Source: Leucobacter sp. Psy1 (GTDB lineage: Bacteria; Actinomycetota; Actinomycetes; Actinomycetales; Microbacteriaceae). Taken from it: DNA of 64,000 nt. A program made the translations under genes and the position numbers. The stretch is from the NCBI RefSeq assembly GCF_020096995.1, contig NZ_CP083692.1, forward strand, positions 434,001-498,000. The letters are read 5' to 3'. How positions within the stretch are numbered: position 1 is the first letter of the stretch; the number at the start of each line of letters is the position of its first letter. Of this stretch, positions 16,383 to 25,994 are shown one piece after another. The notes under the pieces are model-generated. The model saw only the letters and a program-made list of their open reading frames with translations, was not told the DNA's origin and did no database searches.

Positions 16383-17309
16383 TCAGGTACGAATGGCCTC
16401 CGCAACTCGGCGCGCGACTGCGAGCGGCGCTCGGAGCACATCGTCTGCGCGGAAGCGCAGCACCCGATAACCCGCCTCGCGCACCCGGTCGAGACGGTAC
16501 TCATCACGCACGTACTGCGCTCGGTGCGTTCGATGTTGTTCTCCGTCGTACTCCACAATGAGTCGTCGGGACTCGCAGACGAGATCGAATCGACCGATCC
16601 ACCCGTGCTCATCGAAGATATCTTGCTGCAGCATGAAGTGATGGTCGAGGTGAACGTCTGCGAGTATCAGGCGCAGGAGCGTTTCCATCCGCGAACCAGA
16701 CCCGACGCGTGCGAGACCGAGCGCTCGGCGAAGATTCCGGACTCCGCGAGTCGGGGTACGCGCAACTTCGGAGAGCTCGGCAATCCGCGGCGGAGCCCCC
16801 AAGTGCGTGTCGTGATTCGTTCGTTGGTCGGTGATGAGGAAGTCGATCGCGACCACGAGTTCGCGGACCGAGAGCAACGCAGCTGCCTGTTGCAGTGCCT
16901 GGGCAGGAGCGGAGATAGGTAGTCGCGAGCTCCCCTCGACCACGTCGAGTGTCGAACTCGTGCTGTGCCCCCGAACACCCAACGCCCGAGGCGGGGTCAG
17001 CGGGCGCGGAGACGTGACGTGCAGCACAGGGGAGGATCGCACGGGACATCCCAGAAGCACCAGGGCCGTGACGTGGCTGAACACCTCTCCCTGTCGGAGT
17101 TTCGGGGCGTAGCACCTCGCGAGAAACTCGATGTGCTGCGATCTCGAGAGTTCCGCACGTTCAGCATCGGCGAGCACCCGAGTTCCGCGAAACGGGCGTT
17201 CGAACCGCCGATGGCGGAGTGCAGGTGTTCCGAGACCGAGTTCGCGTCCTTCGGCGGTGGTGAACGCGAACGGCAGATCTTCGGGGAGGGGCGTGAGCGG
17301 ACGAGGCAT
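16383..17309 (-). CDS. DUF559-type endonuclease-domain protein (Vsr-like fold)
   Basis: This 308-residue protein has a C-terminal nuclease-like domain at about residues 215-308. GRFDLVCESRRLIVEYDGEQ holds the D and E-x-D acidic residues, followed by H and a VLRFRADDVLRAPLAVARRV segment typical of DUF559/Vsr-like PD-(D/E)xK proteins. The N-terminal 200 residues are a separate region that resembles the leader part of many actinobacterial proteins of this type. No partner methylase or toxin is next to it. The start ATG 17307-17309 is uncertain because GGAGG lies only one base before it. The function is unknown; DNA repair or defence are possibilities. Confidence 0.7.
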   Translation of the reverse strand: MPRPLTPLPEDLPFAFTTAEGRELGLGTPALRHRRFERPFRGTRVLADAERAELSRSQHIEFLARCYAPKLRQGEVFSHVTALVLLGCPVRSSPVLHVTSPRPLTPPRALGVRGHSTSSTLDVVEGSSRLPISAPAQALQQAAALLSVRELVVAIDFLITDQRTNHDTHLGAPPRIAELSEVARTPTRGVRNLRRALGLARVGSGSRMETLLRLILADVHLDHHFMLQQDIFDEHGWIGRFDLVCESRRLIVEYDGEQHRTHRAQYVRDEYRLDRVREAGYRVLRFRADDVLRAPLAVARRVAEAIRT

Positions 17310-17548
17310 TCCTCCATGCTCTGGCGGAGGAGCTGCCAAGCCGAGCCGAAGGCGGAACGTGTGGATAACACGCCGCGTGTCGCTCGCGCCAGGCGACTGG
17401 TGACGAATGGCTGCGGGACATCTTGCCGAGCCTCGCGCGAGAACCGGACCGGCCCTCCGCCGAGACTGCACCAGGTCACCTTTCAAGTCGCGTGAAAGCG
17501 AACGAAGTGCAATCTCGGGGAAGGGGCAGAGGGCAGAGAGGGGGGAGG

Positions 17549-18517
17549 CTAGCGCGGGTTCTCGTTCGGCTCGTCGGTGATCGGCTTGCGGCCCATGATC
17601 ATGGCGAAGACCGCGCCGGACAGGTTGTGCCACACCGAAAAGACGGCGGCGGGCAGTGCAGCGAGCGGCGAGAAGTGGGCGGCGGCGAGCGAGGCGGCGA
17701 GCCCTGAGTTCTGCATACCGACCTCGACGCTGATGGCGCGGCGCTCCCGCTGGGTCATGCGCATCGACCACGCGACGAGGTACCCGAGCAGCAGGCCGAG
17801 ACCATTGTGCAGTACTACGGCGACGAAGACGATGAGGCCTGCCTGCGCGATCTGGTCAGCGCTTCCGGCAACGACTGCTGCGACGATGAGCGAGATCGCG
17901 ATGGTCGACAGCCAGGGGAACACCCCCTGGATCTTCACGATCAGCGAGCGGAAAACGAGGCGCACGACGATGCCGCCGATGACGGGGATGAGTACCGTCT
18001 GGAGGATCGAGATCATCATCGGCTGGAACGGCACCTCGAGGATCGCCCCCGCGATCCAGAGCGTGAGCAGGGGCGTCGCGATCGGCGCGAGCAGCGTCGA
18101 GCAGGTGGTCACCGTCACCGACAGGGCGGTGTCTCCGCGCGAGAGGTAGGTGACGACGTTTGATGCGGTGCCGCCGGGCGCGCACCCGACGAGGATCACG
18201 CCGGCCGCCAGCTCGGGGGGCAGCTGCAGCGTGAGAGCGATGACCCAGGCGAGAAACGGCATGATCCCGTACTGCAGCACTACGCCGACCAGCACCATCC
18301 ATGGCCGCTTCGCGATGCGTGCGAAGTCGGGGAGCGTGAGCGTGAGGCCCATGCAGAACATGATCGCGCCGAGCAGCCACGGAACCGCCGGACCGAGTGT
18401 TGACGAGGGGCCGGGGAGCGCGAAACCGATGATCCCGGCGATGAGCACCAGGAGGGGGAACACGGTGACGGCGATGCGCGCCGTCCGATCGGGGCGCGCG
18501 GGGGCGGTCGAATGCAT
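17549..18517 (-). CDS. Bile acid:sodium symporter (BASS) family transporter
   Basis: This 322-residue membrane protein has about nine to ten helices. It has the BASS family signatures GCAPGGTASNVVTYLSRGDT (around residue 115) and AISVEVGMQNSGLAASLA (around residue 260), which form the sodium and substrate sites. Family members carry organic anions such as pantoate, pyruvate or sulfonates together with sodium; the bacterial substrate here is unknown. It stands alone, with 239 bp of featureless sequence downstream before the endonuclease-domain gene. Confidence 0.9.
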   Translation of the reverse strand: MHSTAPARPDRTARIAVTVFPLLVLIAGIIGFALPGPSSTLGPAVPWLLGAIMFCMGLTLTLPDFARIAKRPWMVLVGVVLQYGIMPFLAWVIALTLQLPPELAAGVILVGCAPGGTASNVVTYLSRGDTALSVTVTTCSTLLAPIATPLLTLWIAGAILEVPFQPMMISILQTVLIPVIGGIVVRLVFRSLIVKIQGVFPWLSTIAISLIVAAVVAGSADQIAQAGLIVFVAVVLHNGLGLLLGYLVAWSMRMTQRERRAISVEVGMQNSGLAASLAAAHFSPLAALPAAVFSVWHNLSGAVFAMIMGRKPITDEPNENPR

Positions 18518-18557
18518 GAGGACTACTCTTGCACAGTCCCCACCCGTCGCGGCGCAG

Positions 18558-19757
18558 CTAGCCCTTGACGGCGTCCTTGAGCGAGACGCGGGCTCCGGTG
18601 CGGAGGATGGAGTTGCTGTAGATGCGCGAGCTGACCCCGACGAGCAGCAGGATCGTCACGAGGACGATGGCCAGCGACACGAACGGTTCCCACCAGTCGG
18701 CCCCGCCCATGAACAAGCGCACCGGCATGCCGACCGGCGCGGAGAAGGGGATGTAGCTCATGATCGCGAGCACGCGCTCGTTGTCGAAGAAGAAGATGAC
18801 GAGGAAGAACGGGATCATGACGAGCATCATGACCGGGCTCGTGACCGACCCGATGTCCTCCTGTCTCGACACGAGGGAGGCGGCCCCGGCGTACATGGTC
18901 GCGAGCAGCACGAATCCGAACGCGAAGAGGACCGGGAACCAGAGGAGCGACGACCCGAGGTCTCCGAGGAGGATCTCCTGCCCGGTGGCGAACATCGCGA
19001 TTGCGACGAGGACGAGGGTGACCACGACGGTGCCGATGGCGAGGATGCTGTTGCCGAGCAGCTTGCCGGCGAGCAGGATCCGTGCCGGGACCGTCGCGAG
19101 CAGGATCTCGACGATGCGGGTCTGCTTCTCCTCGACGACGCTCTGCGCGATCGTCGTGCCGAAGGTGAGTGCGCTGACGTAGAAGACCATGCCGAAGCCC
19201 ATGGCCACGAGGTACCCCAGCACATTGAATCCGCCGTCGTCGTCGGGGGTGCCGAGCAGCTCGACGGTGGGCGCTGAGGAGAGTGCCTGCACAAGGTCGG
19301 CAGGGGGCTCGGAGAGCGCGATGACGGTGAGCCCGACGCCGCTGCCGCCGCCGGGCACGACGGCGGCGTCGACCTCCTCGTCCTGCACGAGCTGTTCGGC
19401 GGCGCTCCGGTCGGCCACCTCGGTGACCGCGAACCCTCCGGCTTCGAGCGCGGCGGCATCGAGCGGGGCGGCATCGACGGTGGCGCTGTCGTCGGGAACC
19501 ATGGCGACGCTGGTGGATGCGGGTTCGTCGCCGACGATCTGCGAGGCGATCCCTCCGCCGACGACCCCGGCGAGGATGACGAAGATGAGGATCGACATCG
19601 AGACGATGAAGGCCTTGCTGCGGAGTCGGGTGGTGATCTCGCGCTGACCGATGATCCACATGGCGCGCGCCGCGGTCGGCGCGGTCGCACCTTCCGGCAG
19701 CGAAGACCCCGGTGACGCCGGCGCCGACGAGTTCCCCGTGTCCTGGTTCGCGTTCAC
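18558..19757 (-). CDS. ABC-2 type exporter permease (NatB-like)
   Basis: This 399-residue permease has an N-terminal cytoplasmic stretch, a first helix in RSKAFIVSMSILIFVILAGV, a large extracytoplasmic domain (about residues 75-170), then five helices with the ABC-2 hallmark VEEKQTRIVEILLATVPARI near residue 210. It is the membrane half of the exporter whose ATPase gene overlaps its start (19754-19757). NatAB-type pumps export sodium or small toxic compounds; the substrate is unknown. Confidence 0.9.
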   Translation of the reverse strand: MNANQDTGNSSAPASPGSSLPEGATAPTAARAMWIIGQREITTRLRSKAFIVSMSILIFVILAGVVGGGIASQIVGDEPASTSVAMVPDDSATVDAAPLDAAALEAGGFAVTEVADRSAAEQLVQDEEVDAAVVPGGGSGVGLTVIALSEPPADLVQALSSAPTVELLGTPDDDGGFNVLGYLVAMGFGMVFYVSALTFGTTIAQSVVEEKQTRIVEILLATVPARILLAGKLLGNSILAIGTVVVTLVLVAIAMFATGQEILLGDLGSSLLWFPVLFAFGFVLLATMYAGAASLVSRQEDIGSVTSPVMMLVMIPFFLVIFFFDNERVLAIMSYIPFSAPVGMPVRLFMGGADWWEPFVSLAIVLVTILLLVGVSSRIYSNSILRTGARVSLKDAVKG

Positions 19758-20692
19758 TGCACGACCTCCCTGAATATCTGAGCGAGGGTCGGAGTGACCG
19801 GGCTGAAACTGCGGACGGCAGCGCCGGTACCCGCTGAGGATCGCTGCACCGCTTCCGTCAGGACGCGCTGGGCGGCGTCATCGGAGTCCGCGGCGAACCT
19901 CGTCGTGAGCGGGGTCGATGACGACCGGAGGTCGACGCCTGGCACGTCGGCGATCCAGGAGGTGACGGCGCTCGCGTCGGCGTCGCCGTGGACCCCGCTC
20001 GCGTCGAACACGATCTCGAACTCATGGTCCGAGTGGTCGGCGCGCAGGTCTTCCCGCGACCCCGCGGCGAGGATCCGTCCGTCTCCGATGACGACCACGT
20101 CGTCGCAGAGGCGCTCCACGATGTCGAGCTGATGCGAGGAGAAGAGGACCGGTGCACCGCGATCGGCGTAGTCCCGCAGTACGCCGAGCACGACCTCGAC
20201 GGCCATCGGGTCGAGGCCGGAGAAGGGCTCGTCGAGGACCAGCGCGACGGGATCGTGGACGAGGGCAGCGGCGATCTGTGCCCGCTGCTGGTTGCCGAGC
20301 GAGAGGCTCTCGAGGGTGTCGCGCCCGCGCTCAGCGAGACCGAGTCGTTCGAGGAGTTCTGAGGCCGACTTCGTCGCGGCGTGGGCTGTCATGCCGTGGA
20401 GCCGCCCGAGGTAGGCGAGTTGCTCGAGCACCTGCATCTTGGGGTACAGCCCCCGCTCCTCTGGCATGTAGCCGAAGCGGGCGCGATCCTGCCTGCTGAT
20501 CTCGCGGCCGTCGAACCGCACCGAGCCCCGGTCGGCCGACAGGACGCCGAGGATGATGCGCATGGTGGTGGTTTTGCCCGCACCGTTGCCGCCGACGAAC
20601 CCGGTCATGCGTCCGCCCGCGACGTCGAAACCGACATCGTCGAGCACCAGGCGATCACCGAAACTCCGCGACACTCCGTGTACCTGGATCAT
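19754..20692 (-). CDS. ABC transporter ATP-binding protein (NatA-like)
   Basis: This 312-residue ATPase has Walker A GGNGAGKTT, the signature SLGNQQRAQIAAALVHDP (LSxGQ-type, slightly altered to SLGNQQR), Walker B LVLDEPFSGLD and the H-loop SSHQ. A C-terminal domain of about 100 residues is typical of ABC-2 exporter ATPases. I start it at ATG 20690-20692 because GGGGAGG lies seven bases upstream; an earlier in-frame ATG adds nine residues without a good ribosome site. It works with the overlapping downstream permease. Confidence 0.92.
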   Translation of the reverse strand: MIQVHGVSRSFGDRLVLDDVGFDVAGGRMTGFVGGNGAGKTTTMRIILGVLSADRGSVRFDGREISRQDRARFGYMPEERGLYPKMQVLEQLAYLGRLHGMTAHAATKSASELLERLGLAERGRDTLESLSLGNQQRAQIAAALVHDPVALVLDEPFSGLDPMAVEVVLGVLRDYADRGAPVLFSSHQLDIVERLCDDVVVIGDGRILAAGSREDLRADHSDHEFEIVFDASGVHGDADASAVTSWIADVPGVDLRSSSTPLTTRFAADSDDAAQRVLTEAVQRSSAGTGAAVRSFSPVTPTLAQIFREVVQ

Positions 20693-20720
20693 TCGGTTCC
20701 TCCCCTGGATGACCTCCAAC

Positions 20721-21503
20721 CTATCGAGGTTCGCGTGCGCCCCGCATCCCCTTGGCGCCGAGCCTGAGCGCGACGCCCCACGCGAGCACGCCGACGAGCG
20801 CCTCCCAGACGATCCCGATGGTCATCTTGGAGTGACCGCTCGCCCGCTCCACGAAGGTGATCGGCACTTCGGCGAGCTGGTGCCCCGTGCGCTCGAGGGT
20901 CCACGCGAGTTCGACCTGGAACCCGTACCCGCGCGACGTGATCTCTTCGAGCTCGAGCCCTGACAGGGCGTCCACGCGGAAGACGCGATACCCGCTGGTG
21001 ATATCGCGCAGCCTCGAGCGCAGCGCGACCCGGGCGACTGCGGTTCCCGTGCGCGAGATGGCGCGCCGGTATCGCGGCCAGCCGACGATGCGGCCGCCGG
21101 GGATCCAGCGCGACCCAATGACGAGGTCGGCGTTCGATGCGAGGAGGCGGGGGAGCTCCTCGGGGAGGTGAGAGCCGTCCGCGTCCATCTCGATGACGCG
21201 CTGATAGCCGTCAGTGATGGCGCGGCGGAAACCGGCGACGTAGGCCGTTCCGAGGCCGAGCTTGTCTTCTCGGTGCAGGACGGAGATCCGCTCGTCGGCA
21301 GCTGCGAGTCGATCGGCGAGGGCTCCCGTGCCATCGGGGCTCGCGTCGTCGACGATCAGGATCCGCAGAGCCGGTGCCACCCGGAGCAGCCTCGCGACCA
21401 CATCGCCGAGCGAGGCGCGCTCGTTGTAGGTGGGCAGCACCAGCAGGGCGTCCGCGCCCATGCGTTCGGCGTCAGGACTCACGTGGCTGCTCACACCCTC
21501 CAT
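20721..21503 (-). CDS. Polyprenol-phosphate mannose synthase-like glycosyltransferase
   Basis: This is a family 2 glycosyltransferase of about 260 residues with LLVLPTYNERASLGDVV, LIVDDASPDGTG (D-D-x-S-P-D), VIEMDADGSHLPEELPRLL and VIGSRWIPGGRIVGWPRYRR. These are the set of motifs found in dolichol/polyprenol-phosphate mannose synthases (Ppm1/Dpm1 type). It would transfer mannose from GDP-mannose to polyprenyl phosphate for mannosylation outside the membrane, linking it to manA. The start is uncertain: ATGs at 21519-21521 and 21501-21503 and a GTG at 21492-21494 are all possible, and the conserved domain begins about 20 residues later. Confidence 0.85.
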   Translation of the reverse strand: MEGVSSHVSPDAERMGADALLVLPTYNERASLGDVVARLLRVAPALRILIVDDASPDGTGALADRLAAADERISVLHREDKLGLGTAYVAGFRRAITDGYQRVIEMDADGSHLPEELPRLLASNADLVIGSRWIPGGRIVGWPRYRRAISRTGTAVARVALRSRLRDITSGYRVFRVDALSGLELEEITSRGYGFQVELAWTLERTGHQLAEVPITFVERASGHSKMTIGIVWEALVGVLAWGVALRLGAKGMRGAREPR

Positions 21504-21539
21504 CTTGGCGTACGGCGGCATGCGGTGGCTGTGCGCCCG

Positions 21540-22460
21540 TCAGCCTAAGCTCGTGTAGTCCTCCTTGATGGTCTGCAGGTGCGTCCACGTGGTCGTCCGG
21601 ATGACTCCGGGAAGCCTGCGGAGGCGCTCGACGCCCTCGAGCAGCGCCATCGATGTCGCACCCGAGATGGTGGCGATGGCGTCGAACTCCCCGACGGACT
21701 CGGCGGCGAAGTCGACGGCAGGGTCGCTGCGGAGCGCGTCGGCGACCCTGTCGCCGCCGGCGCCGATCCCGATCCCGACCCCCATGAGCATGCGCGCGCC
21801 CCGGCGGCCGCTCGCCTCCACGACGCCGATCTTCAGCACGCGGGAGTCGAGCAGGCGACGCAAGCGCATCCGCACAGCGGAGGGGGAGAGTGACACGGCA
21901 TCGGCCAGCGACCGGAGGCTGGCGCGGCCGTCGGTGCGGAGCAGGCTGATGATCCGGGTGTCGATGCGGTCGAGCGTCACCGGTGAGAACGTGTCGTGGG
22001 CGATCGCACCCCTGAGTACGCGGGAGTAGATGAGCGTGGAAAGCTTCGCCACCGACGGGAGTTCACGGAACTCGCGGAGCAGATGCTGGAGGTCCTCGTG
22101 CGTGCGCACCCTGGCCTCCATGACGCAGTGGTACTGGCCGGACACGGCGGAGACGAGGACGATCTCGTCCCGGTGCCGTGCGTACTCGGTGACCTCGGTG
22201 ATGGAGGTGTGGCAGGCGATCGAGATGTGCGCGATGACGGTGAGCCCGAGGTATCCGGGGTTCACGGCGGCCGTGACTCGGATCGCCTCGGAATCGATGA
22301 GTTCACGGAGACGCAGAGACACGGTCGCGCGCGTCTCGTGGACGGTCTCCGCGAGTTCCGAGACGCTCGCGCGCGGTGCGGCGTGCAGCGCCCGGATCAG
22401 TGCGGCGTCCGGGCCGTCGCCGCGCACGTGCACGGCTCCAGGGGTGTGAGCGAGTGTCAT
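21540..22460 (-). CDS. Tandem Lrp/AsnC-family transcriptional regulator
   Basis: This 306-residue protein contains two helix-turn-helix units: one at about residues 20-55 (ASVSELAETVHETRATVSLR) and one at about 167-205 (LDRIDTRIISLLRTDGRASL). Each is followed by a ligand-sensing RAM domain. It is therefore a fused double-length Lrp/AsnC protein, about twice the usual 150 residues. It is divergent from the amidohydrolase gene across 202 bp, so it probably controls that gene in response to an amino acid or related metabolite. This pairing is inferred from position only. Confidence 0.9.
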   Translation of the reverse strand: MTLAHTPGAVHVRGDGPDAALIRALHAAPRASVSELAETVHETRATVSLRLRELIDSEAIRVTAAVNPGYLGLTVIAHISIACHTSITEVTEYARHRDEIVLVSAVSGQYHCVMEARVRTHEDLQHLLREFRELPSVAKLSTLIYSRVLRGAIAHDTFSPVTLDRIDTRIISLLRTDGRASLRSLADAVSLSPSAVRMRLRRLLDSRVLKIGVVEASGRRGARMLMGVGIGIGAGGDRVADALRSDPAVDFAAESVGEFDAIATISGATSMALLEGVERLRRLPGVIRTTTWTHLQTIKEDYTSLG

Positions 22461-22662
22461 GTGTCAGCAGTTTCTCTCAGAACGGCGGCGCACGGGTCGT
22501 ATGACTGCACGCGAGATCGTGTTGCGCGATTTCGAGTGTACAGAACGGTGGCCGATTGCGGTGAGAGCCGCACGATCGATTGCGCGGGTTCGCTGTGCGG
22601 GCGTACATTGACGGGGTTCAGAACCACACCCTCTGCTTGCAGAGCATCACGCAGGAGAGCCG

Positions 22663-24339
22663 ATGCGCAAACTCGCCTTCACCCGAGCCCGCGAAGACCG
22701 GGCGCCGCTCATCGTCACCGCCAGTGCGATCCACGCGCTCGACGAGACCGGTTCGCGACCCGAGGCATTCCTCGTGTTCGAGGACCGGGTCCGTCGTCTC
22801 GGCTCGCTCGAGGAGTGCCGCGAGACCGCGTCGACGCTCAGTCCGCGAGAACCCGAGATTCGGGACTTCGGCGATGCGGTCGTCGTGCCCGGCTTCATCG
22901 ACGCGCACGCGCACCCCCTGATGCTCGGCCAGATGATGAGCTGGGTCGACTGCGGGCCCGAACGCGCCGGATCGATCCCCGAGATCGTCGCGCTGCTGCA
23001 GGAGGCGGCCCGCGAGATTCCGGCGGGGCGCCCGATCCGCGGCTACGGCTACGAGCAGCGCAACCTCGCCGAGCAGCGGCACCCCACCCGTTTTGAGCTC
23101 GACGAAGTGGCGACCGATCGCGAGGTCTACCTCATGAACGCTTCGGGGCACGGGGGCGTCGTCAACAGCTACACCTTCGAGCTGCACGGCGTCACGCGGG
23201 ACACCCCGAACCCGCAGGGCGGCGAGTTCTTCCGCGACGGAGACGGTGAGCTGACGGGGGAGCTGTCGGACGCCGCGTGCAACGTGCTGACCGGCCTCGA
23301 GGGTGTGAAGATCGGGCACCACGGACCGAACTTCCACCTTGCGGACGAACCGGAGGAGCACCGTCGTCAGCTCGCAGCGGCCCAGGAGAACTTCCTCGCC
23401 GGCGGAGTCACGACGATCGGCGACGCCCAGGTGAGCCGGCGCGAGTTCGACATGTACCTCCGTCTCGCCGACACCGACGACCTCAAGGTGCGCGTCAGCA
23501 TGTACCTGCTGTCGCACCTCCTCGACGAGGCGATCGAGATGGGCCTCCACGGCCAGTTCGGCAACGAGCACCTGAGCTTCGCCGGCATCAAGTTCTACTC
23601 CGACGGCACGCTCGGCGGCTGGACGGCGTACTTCCCCGACGGCTACGTGGGGGACCCCTGCCGCACCGGTCAGCTCTACCACGACCCCCGCGACTACACC
23701 GAGCTCATCAAGAAGGCCCACCGCGTCGGTCTGCAAACGGCCACGCACTCGCAGTCGCCCACCGCGCTCGAAATGGTGATCGGCGCGATCGAGGAGGCGC
23801 TCGCCGAGCGCCCCGACGCCGACGCCAGGCACCGCATCGAGCACTGCGGCCTACCGACGCCCGAGCAGATCGAGCGCATGGCGCGCTCCGGCATCTACCC
23901 GGTGAACCAGCCGCAGCACCACTTCAACTGGGGCGAGGGCGTGGAGCAGGCCATCGGCACCCCGGGTGAGCGCTTCAACCCGCTCGGCGAGTTCGAGCGG
24001 GCCGGGGTTCCCGTCACCATCTCGTCGGACGCACCCGTGGCAGATCCCCGTCCGATGGAGGCGATCCAGGCCGCCGTCTCCCGGGTCACCCGCCGAGGCA
24101 CGCAACTCGGACCCGAGAGCCTCGGCGTCTCGGTCGATACGGCGCTCCGTGGACACACCATCTCAGCGGCGCGGGCGCTTGGACGCGAGGACGACCTCGG
24201 CTCCATCGAAGCAGGCAAGCGCGCCGACTTCGCGGTGCTCGCCGCGGACCCGTACCGCACGCCGGTCGAGGATCTGGCGAACGTCGCCGTGCTCGAGACC
24301 TGGGTCGGCGGCGAGCGGGTCTACGCGCGCGAAGCCTGA
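22663..24339 (+). CDS. YtcJ-like metal-dependent amidohydrolase
   Basis: This 558-residue protein of the amidohydrolase superfamily (amidohydrolase 3, YtcJ type) has the metal-binding motif FIDAHAHPL near residue 85, then TATHSQSPTALEMVIGAI, HRIEHCGLPTPEQIERMA and SSDAPVADPRPMEAIQAAVS with the catalytic Asp. It is probably a cytoplasmic hydrolase of N-acyl or cyclic amide substrates; the specific substrate cannot be told. AGGAG lies six bases before ATG 22663, and TACATT at 22604-22609 is a candidate -10. It shares a terminator with the convergent catalase gene. Confidence 0.87.
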   Translation: MRKLAFTRAREDRAPLIVTASAIHALDETGSRPEAFLVFEDRVRRLGSLEECRETASTLSPREPEIRDFGDAVVVPGFIDAHAHPLMLGQMMSWVDCGPERAGSIPEIVALLQEAAREIPAGRPIRGYGYEQRNLAEQRHPTRFELDEVATDREVYLMNASGHGGVVNSYTFELHGVTRDTPNPQGGEFFRDGDGELTGELSDAACNVLTGLEGVKIGHHGPNFHLADEPEEHRRQLAAAQENFLAGGVTTIGDAQVSRREFDMYLRLADTDDLKVRVSMYLLSHLLDEAIEMGLHGQFGNEHLSFAGIKFYSDGTLGGWTAYFPDGYVGDPCRTGQLYHDPRDYTELIKKAHRVGLQTATHSQSPTALEMVIGAIEEALAERPDADARHRIEHCGLPTPEQIERMARSGIYPVNQPQHHFNWGEGVEQAIGTPGERFNPLGEFERAGVPVTISSDAPVADPRPMEAIQAAVSRVTRRGTQLGPESLGVSVDTALRGHTISAARALGREDDLGSIEAGKRADFAVLAADPYRTPVEDLANVAVLETWVGGERVYAREA

Positions 24340-24350
24340 CGCTCTTCCGG

Positions 24351-24405
24351 AACGCCGACGGGCCCGCCACCGCAGTCAACTGCTGGTGACGGGCCCGTCG
24401 GCGTT
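24351..24405. terminator. Bidirectional terminator between amidohydrolase and catalase genes
   Basis: AACGCCGACGGGCCCG (24351-24366) and CGGGCCCGTCGGCGTT (24390-24405) are perfect 16-bp arms. The inner sequence pairs further (CACCGCAGT with ACTGCTGGTG, one bulge). It lies between two convergent stop codons (24339 and 24413), so it can end transcription from both sides. Confidence 0.9.
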
Positions 24406-24412
24406 CTTCGAA

Positions 24413-25873
24413 CTACGCTGCGTACCGCTCGCGGAGCGTCGCGCCCAGGTTCGCATCCACGTTCGTCCAGTACGTGAAGAACTGCTCACGGACGCGGTCG
24501 ACCGTGATCGACTGCGCCTGGCCGAGGAGCACGTCCTGGATCCCGGCGCGCTCCTCATCGGAGAAGACCTCGCGGTACAGGATGCCGGCCTGCACGAAGT
24601 CGCCGTCGTCCTCGCGGAGCGTGTAGGCCGCGCGCACGAGCTCGCCATCCGACTCCCAGCTCGCCTCGATTCCGGCCTGCGGGTCAGCAACGGGGCCGCC
24701 GGCGGGACCGTAAGAGTTCGGGTGGTACACCCGCTGCTCCGCCGGCGGGAAGTGGTACTGCATGTGACCCTCGTGCATGTAGTTGTGCGCTTCGGTCGCG
24801 TGCGGCTGGTTTACCGGCAGCTGGTTGAAGTTCGAGCCGATCCGGTGACGGTGCGCGTCGTTGTAGGAGAACACGCGGGCCGTCAGCATCTTGTCGGGGG
24901 AGATGCCCGTGCCCGGCACCTGATTGCCGGGCGAGAACGCCGCCTGCTCGATCTGGGCGAAGAAGTTCTCCGGGTTGCGGTTCAGCGTGAACGTGCCGAC
25001 CTTGATCCGGGGGTAGTCCTTCTTTGACCAGGTCTTGGTGAGATCGAAGGGGTTGTAACGGTAGGTCTTGGCCTCTTCGTAGGGCATGATCTGCACGTAG
25101 ACGTCCCAGGCGGGGTAGTCGCCGCGCTCGATGGACTCGAAGAGGTCGCGGCGGTAGTAGTCCGCATCCTGCCCGGCCATCTGCTCCGCCGCCTCGGGCG
25201 ACATCGGCTCGACTCCCTGCTGGGAGATGAAGTGGTACTTGACCCAGAAGCGCTCGCCGTCGGCGTTGATCCACTGGTAGGTGTGCGACCCGTAGCCGTT
25301 CAGGTGGCGCCAGTTCTTCGACAGCCCTCGGGGGCCCATGAGGTAGGTCACCTGGTGCGCCGACTCGGGGGAGAGGGTCCAGAAGTCCCACTGCATGTCG
25401 GGATCGCGGAGCGCTCGGTCGCCGAGGCGCTTCTGCGAGTGGATGAAGTCGGGGAACTTGATCGCGTCGCGGATGAAGAAGACGGGGGTGTTGTTGCCCA
25501 CGATGTCGAGGTTGCCCTCGGTCGTGTAGAAGCGCAGGGCGAAGCCGCGAACGTCGCGCCAGGTGTCGGGGGAGCCCTGCTCACCGGCAACCGAGGAGAA
25601 GCGGAGCAGCGTCTCGCTCTTCGCGCCCGGCTGGAACACCGCGGCGCGGGTGTACTGCGACACGTCCTCGGTGACGACGAACTCGCCGAACGCTCCGCCG
25701 CCCTTGGCGTGGGGGTTGCGCTCCGGAACGCGTTCGCGGTTGAAGTTGGCGAGCTTCTCGACCAGGTAGCGGTCGTGGAGCACGGTGGGTCCGTTCGGGC
25801 CGACGGTGAGCGAGTGCTCGTCGCTCGCGATCGGCGTACCGGTCTGGGTGGTGGTGATCTTCTGCTCGGACAT
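24413..25873 (-). CDS. katA: Heme catalase, small-subunit monofunctional type
   Basis: This 486-residue catalase breaks down hydrogen peroxide. The distal active-site region is [18 protein letters not shown] with the catalytic His at about residue 56 (the usual V-V-H is N-P-H here). The proximal heme ligand Tyr is in [14 protein letters not shown] at about residue 340. The length fits small-subunit clade 3 enzymes. GAAAGGGCC precedes the ATG. Upstream lie an inverted repeat (TTTTGA-N5-TCAAAA) and a CATCTGATGA box that also occurs twice at the heme-uptake promoter. Regulation by peroxide or heme is inferred. Confidence 0.96.
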   Translation of the reverse strand: MSEQKITTTQTGTPIASDEHSLTVGPNGPTVLHDRYLVEKLANFNRERVPERNPHAKGGGAFGEFVVTEDVSQYTRAAVFQPGAKSETLLRFSSVAGEQGSPDTWRDVRGFALRFYTTEGNLDIVGNNTPVFFIRDAIKFPDFIHSQKRLGDRALRDPDMQWDFWTLSPESAHQVTYLMGPRGLSKNWRHLNGYGSHTYQWINADGERFWVKYHFISQQGVEPMSPEAAEQMAGQDADYYRRDLFESIERGDYPAWDVYVQIMPYEEAKTYRYNPFDLTKTWSKKDYPRIKVGTFTLNRNPENFFAQIEQAAFSPGNQVPGTGISPDKMLTARVFSYNDAHRHRIGSNFNQLPVNQPHATEAHNYMHEGHMQYHFPPAEQRVYHPNSYGPAGGPVADPQAGIEASWESDGELVRAAYTLREDDGDFVQAGILYREVFSDEERAGIQDVLLGQAQSITVDRVREQFFTYWTNVDANLGATLRERYAA

Positions 25874-25909
25874 GGAGGCCCTTTCGTTGCGTGCAGTTCG
25901 TGGTTCCCC

Positions 25910-25951
25910 ACCTTAGCGCTTTTTTGAGTCGATCAAAACAACATCTGATGA
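25910..25951 (-). promoter_or_regulatory. katA control region: -10, inverted repeat and CATCTGATGA box
   Basis: On the minus strand TAAGGT (25910-25915) is a candidate -10, 17 bases from TTTTGA (25933-25938). The inverted repeat TTTTGA-GTCGA-TCAAAA (25922-25938) covers the spacer and -35 area, as a repressor site would. CATCTGATGA (25942-25951), itself CATC-T-GATG, lies just upstream at an activator-like position. The same ten bases occur at 35608 and 35667. Confidence 0.55.
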
Positions 25952-25994
25952 ACCCTGGGTGTTCGACCGGTGCGCGCTCCGAAGTGCCCAGATT

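Noticed and set aside
18150-19277. A plus-strand 375-codon frame opposite the BASS and ABC genes
   Set aside because: Low-complexity Asp/Glu/Arg/His composition; the minus strand has family signatures throughout.
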